A stretch of DNA of 64,000 nucleotides from Craspedostauros australis (taxonomy: Eukaryota > Bacillariophyta > Bacillariophyceae > Mastogloiales > Achnanthaceae). Made by a program: the position numbers and the translations under genes. The stretch covers positions 248,001-312,000 of the forward strand of contig JAMXDE010000003.1 of assembly GCA_026770025.1 (NCBI GenBank), written 5' to 3'. The notes under the pieces were generated by a model. That model was given only the letters and a program-made list of their open reading frames with translations. It had not been told where the DNA came from and searched no databases. The number at the start of each line of letters is the position of its first letter. The first letter of the stretch is position 1. Below are positions 11,201 to 21,243 of this stretch, piece by piece.

Positions 11201-12189
11201 GCCCTGTATCCACTGGACCTGCCAAACGACGTGAGCACCTGCCGGACAGCCACGATGGGTGGAGACTTGTCCTTGGTCATGAAGACCCAGACGTACGCCG
11301 TGTACGCATCCACCACAAGAAGGTATGCGCAGTATCCATCCACAGATCGTACCACACGCGAGTCACGCGGACTCTTGCCCTTCAGCCCATACTGCGCATT
11401 GGACGCACGCATGAACCCAAAGTCGACATGGAACCTTGCGCCAGGGACGTTGGCTGTCTGAGTATCATTGGGACCTCGGGCCGCATGTTGGTATCCAGCC
11501 TGGCTGCACGCATCACAGTGCCGTAGTGGGTGCACTGCAGCGATGGCCTCAGGCGGTATACCCGTAGCGCACTTGGAAAGCAAGGGAAGCTGACTCATGC
11601 CAACGTGGCCAAGGCGGAGATGCCAGAGCTCCGACACGAGTGTGGCAGATGCCTTGCGGATGGAAAACACGCACTGAGATGGACCTTGGAAGTAGTACAG
11701 GCCATTGCGCACCACAAGGGGAACCTCGACTTCACCAGTGCTGGACGTGAAGACTACTCGCGCTCCATGGGGTGCGGAGTGCACGAAGAAACCTTGGAAG
11801 TCGTTGTCGGATTGCCCAACGATAGCCTGTGGTGAAACAAGCGTGTCAGCCAAGTGTGGACAGTGGAGCATACGTACAGAGACGCTGCGGTCCTGAGTAC
11901 CATGCAATTGCATGACGCCGGCGCCAGGACACTCCATAGTAGGGGCCGAAGCATTGGCAGCCTCAAGAAGGATGGGCTGCGCAAAGACTTCATAGGCGCG
12001 AAGCATGTCGATGTGCGGCGTGGCACAGACATTGGCACCAGGGTCACACTGCCCATGGTCTTGTTGGCGCCACGCACGTTGTGATACCTGCCGAGTAGAT
12101 GCTGCGAACAGCGTCATGTCAGCACAGGCCACAAATGGCACCAGCTTGGAAGGAGGCTGGTGCGCGTAGGCTGTGGTAAGCGAAGACAC
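8299..12189 (-). mobile_element. Copia Pol ORF (protease, integrase, RT, RNase H)
   Basis: ORF of 1,296 codons. Order of parts: aspartic protease (DPGAN), GAG-pre-integrase with HHCC zinc finger, integrase core of the DDE type, chromodomain-less linker, reverse transcriptase (YGSDVTNAFAEA; QVDD box) and RNase H ending in the Copia signature SSTEAEFVAA. This order defines Ty1/Copia. It reads open from end to end. Confidence 0.93.
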
Positions 12190-12263
12190 CTCTCCATATG
12201 GAGCGCCTACAGGTGTCTCGCATGCACGGGAAACGTTTTTGAGCTGCTCACCAGGACACAGTT

Positions 12264-13934
12264 TTAGTCCTGGCCAGCAAGCACAAAATCCTGCAGCAGC
12301 AGGTCCTCAACGTGCGCAACAACGGCGCCATCGTCGAGGTTGTCGTCATTGCCAAGGTCGGCGTGAGTCAGCCGAAGTGCTCTGGCGAGGGCTCGAGACT
12401 TGTCCTTGGTGTAGGTCTCCTTGAATTTCGCAAGGACCGTGGACGCCAGGGCTGGCTCAGACTCACGGAGCTCGGCAAATGCAAGGTGTCTTGCCCAATT
12501 GAGACAGGACTCAGCCTTGTGTCCTCCACGCCGGCAAGCCGTGCAAAAAGCGTCCTTGTCAGGTTGGTAAAACGCCGATCGCTGGCGTTCACCACGGAAA
12601 CCGCCACCTGCACCTTGTCGAGTGGACGAACGGGTTTGGGCACGGTGCCCAGTGGGGCGAGTAGGCACGGTGGGATCAGAGTGGATGGTCCTGGCCAGTG
12701 CTGACACATGGAGATGGGGCAGCACTCGCTTACCTTGCGGCAGAAGCTCCAGCGAAGTGACCAAGTGCCCAACGTCCAGGCCACTGGCGCGAAGGTCTTC
12801 CAGGAATCGACGCGTCATTTCAACGTCCGTGAAGGTGCGCTTGTGCACGACGGTCTCAGTCTGCTGGTACGCAAGGAGAGCGTCCGCGTAGAGCACGACG
12901 TCACGGAAGTCAGAGTAGGCAGGAGCCTGGCTGACAGTGCGCTCGATGCGCTGGAAGGCATCATGGAGCACCTGGTGCAAGAGCATGTACCCAGACAGGC
13001 GATGGGGCACCACGCCAAAGCACGCCGTGTGATACATCTTGACAGACGGATCGGAGAGGTTGAGGATGCCGTCCTCCTGAAGCTTGCGATTGAGTTGCAC
13101 ACCAGAGCGCATGACGATGGCGCGAGTGGCATTCTTGGGGATGAGCGAGCACCGGGCGTTGAAGTGGGACAATGGCACGAGTGCAATGTTGACACAATCA
13201 GCCTCACCCTGAAACTGGGTGTACCACTTGAGCACATCGGCAGGCTGGTCCACCACGAGCTTGGCCACCCAGCGCTGCCAGTACCCAGTAGCATCCCTGT
13301 CAGGCTCGATAGGAGAGAGCACAGCCTTGTAGGAGAAGTGCGCGAGCGTGGACGGGTTGCCATTGGCGGCAGCATAGGGAAGACCAGACCCAGTGATGTA
13401 GTCTGTAGAATCACCTGGCAGCGGCTCACGGCCCGCGTCTGGGATATCGAGCGGGTGTTCCTCAGTGCCAAGCACGGGGTCCGGAGGCGGCGCAGTCGTG
13501 GCACCAGCAGCAGCGTCAGAAGGGCTGTAGTGACCAGGTAGCGGCGCATCAGCGACGACGTCGGCAGTATCAGCGGTAGGCGCGGCTGGGGGCACCTTCG
13601 GTGGAGGCACGGCGGCCGGCTTGCCATCACGCTTGTACTTGCGCAGGTCGTCACGACTGAGAACATCAACCCAAGACGCAACGTCGGGGTGGTCCTGGTA
13701 GTAGCGCCGGAGTTGGCGGAGTCCGAATTCGCGCGTAACCGAGTTCTTGGGCCAGTTCGCGAAGAAGGCGTCGAACAGCGCATCGTCGAGCTCGAGGAAG
13801 TCCCAGAGGTCCAGCGTGTCTTGAAGGTTGGCGCCGGTGACGAAGTGGCCAGCCCAATGCCAGTTGAGGCGCGCGAAGAGAGACGCGAGACCTTTGAGTT
13901 CCTCAGAATCGAGGTTGTAGGTTTTGGCGGGCAT
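12264..13934 (-). mobile_element. Copia Gag-like ORF
   Basis: ORF of 556 codons forming the first coding part of the element. The N-terminal part is a structural Gag-like region. Near the C-terminus a zinc knuckle, CTACRRGGHKAESC, fits the CCHC nucleic-acid-binding motif of nucleocapsid proteins. A Pro/Ala-rich linker separates the two. It belongs to the element, not to the host. Confidence 0.85.
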
Positions 13935-14068
13935 GATGTGCGAAGAATGGATACGGAAAAGAGAGCGAGGAAGTAGTGGAAAAAAGGAGCTGCGCGGATG
14001 TGGATTTCCAACAACAGCAGAGGGTACAGAGTAGCAGGATGAGCCTTAAAGCTTATTTCCTCATAACC

Positions 14069-14202
14069 TGTGATGATCGGGAGACGATACGTGATGTGTT
14101 GTGTGTGTGATGATGTGATTATTGTGATTATCTCCGATCTGGCAGAGGCTGTGACCATGGGTGTGTGCTGCTGCACCGTCTGTCTGCGACCGTATGCCAA
14201 CA
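14069..14202 (-). repeat. Upstream LTR of the Copia element
   Basis: 134 bp, identical to 8133-8266. It should carry the element's promoter. Its outer edge abuts the GACAC duplication at 14203-14207. Confidence 0.95.
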
Positions 14203-14207
14203 GACAC

Positions 14208-14451
14208 GAATAAATTCTGGGAAGATGGCGCAAAACGCACACCAACAGCGAAACGCACCACAACACGCTGGTAACCCCGGCTGAGTACGACAACGGCAAC
14301 ATCGACAATGGCGGACGGAGTTTTGGAGGAATCATCGGAATGACCGTGACCGGCAACAATCAGGAGACCAGGAGAGCAAGCGAAGTGGCGGCAACCCTAA
14401 TAGCACCTCCAATAGCAAGGCCAATAGGAACAAAAGGAGCAAAGGGTTGAG
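14208..14451. promoter_or_regulatory. Proximal upstream region of the copine gene
   Basis: About 245 bp remain between the Copia target duplication and the copine ATG at 14452, so the retroelement now sits where distal promoter sequence would be. Specific elements were not recognised. Confidence 0.4.
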
Positions 14452-16554
14452 ATGAAGTACAAGTCAAAGGACTTCTCCAAATTCGCGTGGCCATCGCGGC
14501 TGACTGCGCCGATCATCAAGGTCGAGCTCGTCATCCAATGCAAACGCCTCCCCAAGAAGGACCTGCTCAGCCAGGCCGATGCCTTCTGCGTGCTGTGGAG
14601 GGTCCCCAATGGCTACACCCCGCCGATGATCAAGGGCATGCCATCCAACCTGCCCGGCCGCCAGGAGGATGAGATCAACCGGACGGAGACGCAGAACGGC
14701 GTCGCCAATCCGACCTTCAAGACCAAGTTCCCGCTCGACTTCACGTTCAACGAAGAGCAGACCTACATCCTGCGCGTGTACAGCGAAGATCTCAACATGA
14801 TCACGGACCTCAACGAGCACCACTACCTCGGAGGGTGCATCTTCACGCTGGGGCAGCTGCTGGGAGCCAAGGGACGCACGATCCTCAAGCGGTTGGGTCG
14901 GGATAAGTCCTTCCTCGTCATCACGGGAGATGGTGCGTACCATACCACCGCGTGTACTCGTTGTGGTACCACTGCTCGAGGCATAACAGTGCCCTCCACT
15001 CGTATTGGTAGAGTATCCTCCTCTGTTTCATTCCAACTCGCGCGCGTTGCCCATACTGACCACCGCCATCATTCTCCCTCTTCCTCGTTGCCCACCTTGC
15101 CCGTCTTGCCTTGCCTTGCTTGTCTTGCCCAACTTCTCCACTTTTCCTCCTTTCATGCCTCCGACACCGACACCAACCAACGGATGAATGCAGAGATCGT
15201 GGACACGAGAGAAGTGCTGGAATTCAGGTTCTCATGTCAGGACTTGATCAAGCAACAGAGTCTGCTCGACCAATCGAAAGTGCTGGACAAGTCCAATCCG
15301 TACTTCCAGGTGGAGAAGCTGCGCAAGGATGATCAGAGCTGGGAAGTGGTGTGGAAGTCGGAGGTCGTCAAGGATTCGCTGAGCCCCACATGGAAGGTGG
15401 CGCGGTTGCCGTTGCAGCTGCTGTGCAATGGGTTTCGCCGCGATCCCGTCAAGGTCACGATTTGGGATTACGAGAAGCATTCCACACAGCACGATCACAT
15501 GGGATACGTAGAGTCCACAGTCAACGAGCTCGTCGAAAAGGCCAAGGCCAAGATCGATGGCATCCCGGTCTTTCAGGTCATGCGCGAGCGGAGGAAGTGG
15601 TTCGGTGGTTCCAAACCCAAGCCGGTGGGCCTCATGAAGGTCCTCAAGGCCAACGTCCTCACCATCCCATCCATGCTTGAGCATCTCAGCGGCGGTTGCT
15701 CCCTCGACCTCATGATCGGCATCGATTGCAGCATCAACAACGGCACGGGCGTACAAGGCCTGCACCACAGCGCGAGCCATTGGCTGAATGACTACCAAGC
15801 CGGCATCCAGAAGTTCGGCTCCATCATGGAGAACTTCGCACGCGGGCGCCATTCCTCGATGTGGGGATTCGGAGGCAAGGTCGACGGCGAAGACCAGGAC
15901 GTCTTCATGATGGCCGATCGCCTCGTCGAAGCCCGCGAGATGCTCCAGACGTACGACAGCAGCATCGCGAAGAACAAGAAGTTCGCATTGGGCGAAACCG
16001 GCGTCCGGCTGAAGCCGCTGATCGAGGCCACCACGTTCCGTGCCATCCGATCGTGCAAGAACCGGCAGAGCTACACCATACTGTGCGTCTTCACCACCGG
16101 CAGCATCACGGACCTCCAGGAATCCATCGATCTCATTTGCGCCGCTGCGGAGGACGCCCCGCTGTCCATCGTTATCATCGGCGTGGGCAACCGCGACTTT
16201 TCCGCGATCGAACGCGCCTGCACCAACGAGAAGGGTCCCATGCGGGATTCTCGCAACGTCCCGATCGCTCGTGACATCGTCCACTTTGTGAGCTTCAAAC
16301 GATTTGCCGGCAACGCCAGCGAGGTGGTGGCGGACGGATTGAAGGACATACCCGAACAATTCGTGCAGTACTTCGTGACGAATGGGACGAAGCCCAATCC
16401 GGTGATCCCGCCGCCGGACTTGAATCGCAAGCCACGGTCGTCCAGCCCAAAGAAGACACCGAAGCAGCACAAGAAGGATAAGGCCAAGGCCGCGGCGCGC
16501 GAAGCCAAGAATAGGCGCCGGGCCTTGCTGCGAGATACATCGACGTATCTGTAG
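14452..16554 (+). CDS. Copine (two C2 domains plus VWA/copine domain)
   Basis: Two exons, 14452-14932 and 15194-16554, give 613 residues. Copines bind phospholipid membranes in a Ca2+-dependent way through tandem C2 domains and recruit partners through a VWA-like domain. C2A spans about residues 20-160 and C2B about 165-300 (DKSNPYFQVEKL; DSLSPTWK; VTIWDYEKHSTQHDHMGY). The copine domain follows: LMIGIDCSINNGTG is the MIDAS-like loop, with LKPLIEATTFRAI, SYTILCVFTTGSI and the ending DIPEQFVQYF. The C-terminal tail is Lys/Arg-rich, which is unusual and may aid membrane or nucleic-acid contact. Intron junctions are GATG|GTGCGT and ATGCAG|AGATC. The donor and acceptor join ITGD to EIVD, as expected inside the C2A-C2B link. 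Start chosen as the first Met of the open frame. Confidence 0.94.
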   Translation: MKYKSKDFSKFAWPSRLTAPIIKVELVIQCKRLPKKDLLSQADAFCVLWRVPNGYTPPMIKGMPSNLPGRQEDEINRTETQNGVANPTFKTKFPLDFTFNEEQTYILRVYSEDLNMITDLNEHHYLGGCIFTLGQLLGAKGRTILKRLGRDKSFLVITGDGAYHTTACTRCGTTARGITVPSTRIGRVSSSVSFQLARVAHTDHRHHSPSSSLPTLPVLPCLACLAQLLHFSSFHASDTDTNQRMNAEIVDTREVLEFRFSCQDLIKQQSLLDQSKVLDKSNPYFQVEKLRKDDQSWEVVWKSEVVKDSLSPTWKVARLPLQLLCNGFRRDPVKVTIWDYEKHSTQHDHMGYVESTVNELVEKAKAKIDGIPVFQVMRERRKWFGGSKPKPVGLMKVLKANVLTIPSMLEHLSGGCSLDLMIGIDCSINNGTGVQGLHHSASHWLNDYQAGIQKFGSIMENFARGRHSSMWGFGGKVDGEDQDVFMMADRLVEAREMLQTYDSSIAKNKKFALGETGVRLKPLIEATTFRAIRSCKNRQSYTILCVFTTGSITDLQESIDLICAAAEDAPLSIVIIGVGNRDFSAIERACTNEKGPMRDSRNVPIARDIVHFVSFKRFAGNASEVVADGLKDIPEQFVQYFVTNGTKPNPVIPPPDLNRKPRSSSPKKTPKQHKKDKAKAAAREAKNRRRALLRDTSTYL
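14933..15193 (+). other. Copine intron 1, 261 bp, length divisible by 3 and without stop
   Basis: It begins GTGCGTAC and ends AATGCAG after a pyrimidine-rich stretch near 15065-15165. It is open in the exon frame for 87 codons, so retention would not truncate the protein. Splicing is inferred from the seamless C2 reading across the junction. Confidence 0.85.
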
Positions 16555-16863
16555 ACACCTACGAATACAAGTGCGACTGCGAGTACGAGCACAAATGTCG
16601 GTAAGCAGGAACGGAAGTGCCATGTACCTTGCAAATCATTTGCATGGTATGTACATCCAACTGGACAATGGAACGAGCAGCCACACGTTGCTGCGAAAAG
16701 ACAACATTAATCATAGATAGAGATGCAGATGCAAGCAACCATTGAACGTGCTGCACTGTTGGGGCGTCTTCTATTGTATTTCGTTGGAATGCTGTTGTTG
16801 GTTCATGGAGCGTGATGTTATGGTATCACTGTACGACTATACCAATGCATACCAACGCTCTCC
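16555..16863. other. Convergent 3' region
   Basis: Spacer between the ends of the copine gene and the minus-strand tail-anchored gene. It opens with TACGA/GAGTA words (16560-16592) like those in other spacers. No hairpin terminator or further gene was seen. Confidence 0.4.
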
Positions 16864-19389
16864 TTAGGCTTGTGCCTCCTGTTTTCGCTTATTCTTTTTC
16901 CGTCCCATCGACATGGAGACGAGCACACCGAAGGTCGCCAGGAGGCCTGTTTGCACCAATTTGACCACGCCAGAATCATCATTGTTCACCAAGTACTCTG
17001 TCAGCGGATCAAGTTTGTCATCATTCGTTTCTGAATCATCCTTGGGTTGCTGCTTGTTGACCGCCTTGAGCTTGCGCTTGGCCTGCATGCGGTCAAACCT
17101 CGTTTTCGCAGTATCCTCGCGTGATTTGACATGCTTCAGGTGATCCAGGCTCGCCTGCGTCGCATCCTTGAATTGGTCGTCAGCAGTAGCGTCATCCGTG
17201 CTGGACGATTCTTTCGTTTCGACCACCGGTGGATCTTTGCAAGCGGCGAGATCCGCTTCGTCGTCGCTTTTCTGTTCCTCACTGGCTTCTTTCACCGTCG
17301 CACCAACCTCTTCCTTTTCTTCGTCTTTCTTCTCTTCGTCGCAACCATCCGCTTGCTGCTTGGCATCATGGATCATCTCTTCGCGACTGCGAATATATTT
17401 CAATCCGCGTCCGGACCGCCGTGCGAATTTGACGGCCTTGGTGATGCGGTCGTTGCGCAACAAGGGCATGGCACATTGCAGCAAGGTGGACACCTCGTGG
17501 CCTTTGTTGACGGCGACGAGGACTTCGTTGCGGTAGAATTCGCAATCGCGCAGGACGTCGGAATTGGAAAAGCAGTGTTGGTTGTCTTCGGTGCGACAGA
17601 TGGAGGTGAAGGATTGGGTTTGGAAGACGGGGTTGGTTGCCATGTTGGGGAGCTGCTCGAGGAAGTCGGCGACGGTTGTTTGGGAGTGAATTCGAAACTC
17701 GGCCTGGATGAATTCGAATTGCCGATTCGCGGGACTGAGGAGCATGACGATGGTGCGGTGCAGAGCGTTGGGGTCGTTGGGTCCACCGATGGAGAAGATT
17801 TCGAACATGGGCAATCCGGCCTCGTCGGCAAAACGAACTGTGCGATTCTTTGAGGAATTCTTGGCTGTCGCAATTTCCTGGGTTTGCGTGGGCGTTGAGA
17901 AGCTTGCGCTCAGGAAGGTGTTATCGTCGCTGTCCACGCTCCCATCACTGCTCATACTGCCCAAGCTGTTGCCGTTGCAGGGGCTGTCTAATCTGCCGCT
18001 GATGATGCTGCTGCCACCGCGAGCCATGCTGTCGGCATGTGTGCCGTTTGAATCGCAGGCATTTTCATTGTTTGCATCATCAATGTCGTCATTGCTTGTA
18101 TGTTTATTGTTTGCATCATCAATGTCCTCATTGCTTGCATGTTCATCATCATCAACGCTTGCTGGCCGTTGCTCCTGCGTGAGTGATGGGTTGCTCTCGC
18201 TGTCGTTCTCAGCCAAGTCCTCGTCTTGGACTAATTGCTGGTCTGCTTCATGTTTTGTTCCCATCTTGACTGGCGTTTTGACAGTCTCTGCGACAGCCGC
18301 ATCCGTTGCCTCGGCCTGCAGGAAGATACTATCTCCCAGCAGCTGATCGAAAGATATGGCTCGGGGCGGCTCCGCAATGATGGGTGGCGCTTCCTGATGC
18401 GACGCAACGCTACTCCTCGAGGTCTCGAAATCGAGCTGTTTCCGAACGGACAGTTTCTCTGTATCCGCAAACGCGGTGGCCGGTGGCTGCACATCGTTGT
18501 TGCTGATCTGATCCACGTCGCACGGCTGCTGTATTCTCGTGCGTCGATGATCGTCGGTGGGCGAGACCGTGACGGCTCGGAAGATATCGGCATCCGGCTG
18601 CGGTTTCGTTTGGACCTGCGGGAGCATGCTGTCGTACTCGGCCCAAGAGGAAGGCGATGCCAGCACGCCGAGACTGTCCGGGGAGTCGACAATCGGATCG
18701 GCATCGCGCGTAGGAACCGGCGCAATCGGCACCGGAGGCAAAGGCGCCGTGGAGGACGACAGCGATGGCAACGCGAAGGCGCTGGGTTTGGCAGGCAGCT
18801 CGCCGTTGTAGGCGTCGCTCTGACGATTGATGTTCTTGTACTCATCCAGCACGACGGGAACCAAACGGCGACCCGGGCTTTTGCTGCTGCTGCGCTGTCG
18901 TCCGAGACTGGCATCATTGTTGTTGTTGCGGAACGGACGGTTGCCTCGCACGCGACCAGCGGCCGTGCTGCCGTTGCTCGATCTCCTGCGCATGGACCGG
19001 CGCAGCTCCTCCCACATGGTGCTGGGCCTGTCGTTGGTGTGCTTCTCTGCGCGCTGAACAGGCACGCTGTTGGTGCTTGGATCCTCCATGGCCTCCTGTT
19101 CTTCGTAGGCATCGAAGTTGGTGATGTACCTGGAGGATGGAGAGGAGGACACAGCAGCAGGATCGGTGGTCGGACTGGAGCTGGAAGTGGAGGTGATGCT
19201 GACGTCGATGAGCCTCCTGGTGGGCGTGTCGTCGCCCTGATCCTCCATCAAACCAGTGGCGCCCGTCGGCGACGCCGTGCCTGCTGCGCTCGCCGCCATG
19301 CTTGTCCCATGCGACGATCCCCTTGCCCTGCCGGAGAAGATCGACCGCCGCCGGCGTCGCGATGAGTGCGATGAGTAAATCGATGGCAT
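16864..19389 (-). CDS. Large tail-anchored protein with an unassigned central domain
   Basis: ORF of 841 codons without introns. Residues 1-500 are Ser/Pro/Asp-rich and probably disordered, with a run of five Arg near the N-terminus and a short internal duplication (DDIDDANN seen twice near residues 420-440). A globular block spans about residues 515-690: it opens with RTVRFADEAGLPMFEIF, has a stretch that could be ubiquitin-like (FRIHSQTTVADFLEQLP) and ends near FARRSGRGLKYIRSREEM. An acidic Glu/Lys-rich coiled stretch follows. One hydrophobic segment near residues 812-828 (LVQTGLLATFGVLVSMSM) and a basic KKNKRK tail make it a candidate tail-anchored protein facing the cytosol from the ER or an organelle outer membrane. 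I do not recognise the central domain. Proteins with VRFADE-like motifs are, from memory, seen in diatoms. Confidence 0.8.
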   Translation of the reverse strand: MPSIYSSHSSRRRRRSIFSGRARGSSHGTSMAASAAGTASPTGATGLMEDQGDDTPTRRLIDVSITSTSSSSPTTDPAAVSSSPSSRYITNFDAYEEQEAMEDPSTNSVPVQRAEKHTNDRPSTMWEELRRSMRRRSSNGSTAAGRVRGNRPFRNNNNDASLGRQRSSSKSPGRRLVPVVLDEYKNINRQSDAYNGELPAKPSAFALPSLSSSTAPLPPVPIAPVPTRDADPIVDSPDSLGVLASPSSWAEYDSMLPQVQTKPQPDADIFRAVTVSPTDDHRRTRIQQPCDVDQISNNDVQPPATAFADTEKLSVRKQLDFETSRSSVASHQEAPPIIAEPPRAISFDQLLGDSIFLQAEATDAAVAETVKTPVKMGTKHEADQQLVQDEDLAENDSESNPSLTQEQRPASVDDDEHASNEDIDDANNKHTSNDDIDDANNENACDSNGTHADSMARGGSSIISGRLDSPCNGNSLGSMSSDGSVDSDDNTFLSASFSTPTQTQEIATAKNSSKNRTVRFADEAGLPMFEIFSIGGPNDPNALHRTIVMLLSPANRQFEFIQAEFRIHSQTTVADFLEQLPNMATNPVFQTQSFTSICRTEDNQHCFSNSDVLRDCEFYRNEVLVAVNKGHEVSTLLQCAMPLLRNDRITKAVKFARRSGRGLKYIRSREEMIHDAKQQADGCDEEKKDEEKEEVGATVKEASEEQKSDDEADLAACKDPPVVETKESSSTDDATADDQFKDATQASLDHLKHVKSREDTAKTRFDRMQAKRKLKAVNKQQPKDDSETNDDKLDPLTEYLVNNDDSGVVKLVQTGLLATFGVLVSMSMGRKKNKRKQEAQA

Positions 19390-20869
19390 TCTGCTTTCTT
19401 GAGTATCAATAGAATCAGTATTGTATCAGTATTGTATCAGTATTGTGATGGCTGCGTGCTCCAATATATGCACTATGCTCCAATATATGATGTATGCTCC
19501 AATAGAGTGCTCCTTCCACGACCGTCCTGGCTTGTCTTGGTCTGCTTGCGTGTATCTCCTCGTCGCTCTGCAGTCACTAGTATATGATGTAATGCTATAT
19601 TGCGAGGACGCTGCTCAAATCGAGTATGCCTCTCTGGCAAACCGAGCGCCTTCGCCCTGGTCACGCAATGAGATCGTCCACGATCGTGGAAGAACGGCAG
19701 CACACCTCTGCCCTCCCCACACACCTCTGTTCGTGCAGACGTCTTCTGCCTCTGTCTTGGTCGTATCCGCACAGGCGACGAATTGGTGCTGTTGCTCGTG
19801 CTTGTGGAATGTCCCTTCTTTCTTGATGCCGTTCTTGCCTCTCTCTCTCTCTCTTTGATGCGTTGCGTTGACTTTGTGGAACCGGCCTCTGCGTCTTTCT
19901 CGATGCGGTCAGCTCTCACTTTCTCTCTCAACATCACTCAAGGATCGTCCCACTCTCGCACCCACACTCTCTCTCTCTCTTGTCCCTCCAACTTGTCCCA
20001 CCAAATGGACAAAGTCTGCTTGCAAACACACGAGAGTTTCAAAATGGGCGTCAAAACAACCAACAACACAATTCAGTACCTGCGCTTCCGGCCACGTTGC
20101 ACAAAAAATTTGGCGGTTACGCTGTGACACGTATTTGCAGTGGACTACCTGCTTGACATTATTGTCGTCAAAAAATGGGGACGCCTGGCGAAGAAAAACT
20201 AGCCTGTCGTCGTGTCGCTTTTGTGTCGTATTGTGACGGTCGTTGTCCAATCATACTACATTATTCATGCTTCTCGACATGACATCAACCAAACACGAGT
20301 TGAAGATAGCCAACCGCAACAGATTCAAACAAAAGAGGGACAACCAGCCAACCACCGACATCCCAAACGAGGACACAGCCGCGCAACGGAGAAGGAAAAG
20401 GAGAAGAGGAAGATGATGATGGCATTGGATTGGATTGATCAACTATGCCATCATGCGCGTGCTTGTAGGTATAATAGATCGTACGAGCTATAGAGTTTAT
20501 GACAGTGTATGGCAGCTCGTACGAGTGCAATAGCGGCCACCCCTCTAGCCCACTCTGTCCTGTTCTGCTGTACTAGGAGCCCCTCGAGCGAGTCGACCTG
20601 CACTTTGAAATGAACCGCCGTGCATTTCTGCTGGGATTTTCAAACTAAGCACATACTTGTAATCCTTGTAGATCTAAACATACGATGATCCATTGAAGTT
20701 CTGCGGTTGGTCCTTTTTCAGGTTTTATGGACCGATGGATGTACATAGTTTTGGGTCTCCTTTGGGTTTCCACCTTTTCCTTACGACTACATGGATCCAA
20801 CACAACCCTTCGATCTTCTTCGATGGCCTTCATCCCAGTCGTACCAGTCGAGGGCTCGGGTTTCAGCGG
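19390..20869. other. Spacer before the first ankyrin copy
   Basis: No convincing gene. CT microsatellite at 19838-19854 and another CT-rich run near 19965-19982. A perfect 10-bp palindrome CTCGTACGAG lies at 20516-20525. Confidence 0.35.
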
Positions 20870-21243
20870 TGTGCGAGACACGACTTTGTTGTGGTGGGGA
20901 CGTGTTTCCTTCCTTCCTTGTTGTTGGTCGCACGCATTTTCGTGCTGGATGGGGACAGAAGGATCCAAACCGCACGAACCAGAGGGGTGTGCGATCAAGA
21001 GAAGGAGGCAAACGCAGGCAACAGCACACACCACTCAACCCCACACTCGAGCACATCAAGAACAGACATCGAAGTGCCACTCATATTCATCACACAGTGC
21101 ATGCTACTCGTACTCATACTAATACAAGCTATTAAAGACACACCATCGATATCTCTGCCAAAGGTATAATTGCTCAGACTGCACACTTCCTCGACAGCCA
21201 ATCCAACATCAATCGTCCAGCAACCATCGACCATCCTGTCAAA
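20870..21243 (+). promoter_or_regulatory. Conserved 5' flank of ankyrin copy A
   Basis: About 370 bp upstream of the ATG are clearly alignable with 29700-30097 and 32260-32707. Shared blocks include CACACACCACTCAACCCCA, CATCACACAGTG, CACCATCGATATCTCTGCCA, GACAGCCAATCCAAC and CATCCT(G/C)TCAAAATGCCGAATGT across the start codon. This probably contains promoter and 5' UTR, and it marks the duplicated unit. Confidence 0.7.

Larger units (their letters stand above)
8133..14202 (-). mobile_element. Ty1/Copia LTR retrotransposon, looks whole and young
   Basis: A 6,070-bp element lies on the minus strand. Two 134-bp LTRs (14069-14202 upstream, 8133-8266 downstream) are identical by eye and have the usual TG...CA ends. 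A 5-bp duplication GACAC flanks it at 8128-8132 and 14203-14207. A G-run (polypurine tract) sits just inside the downstream LTR. Inside are a Gag-like ORF and a Pol ORF in Copia order: protease, integrase, reverse transcriptase, RNase H. The reverse-transcriptase style matches the Copia lineages known from diatoms and other marine algae. Identical LTRs imply a very recent insertion, or recent LTR conversion. The sequence next to the upstream LTR does not clearly match a tRNA-iMet primer site. Confidence 0.95.

Noticed and set aside
12708-13541. 277-codon plus-strand reading inside the Copia element
   Set aside because: Antisense of the Gag-like ORF, no domain.
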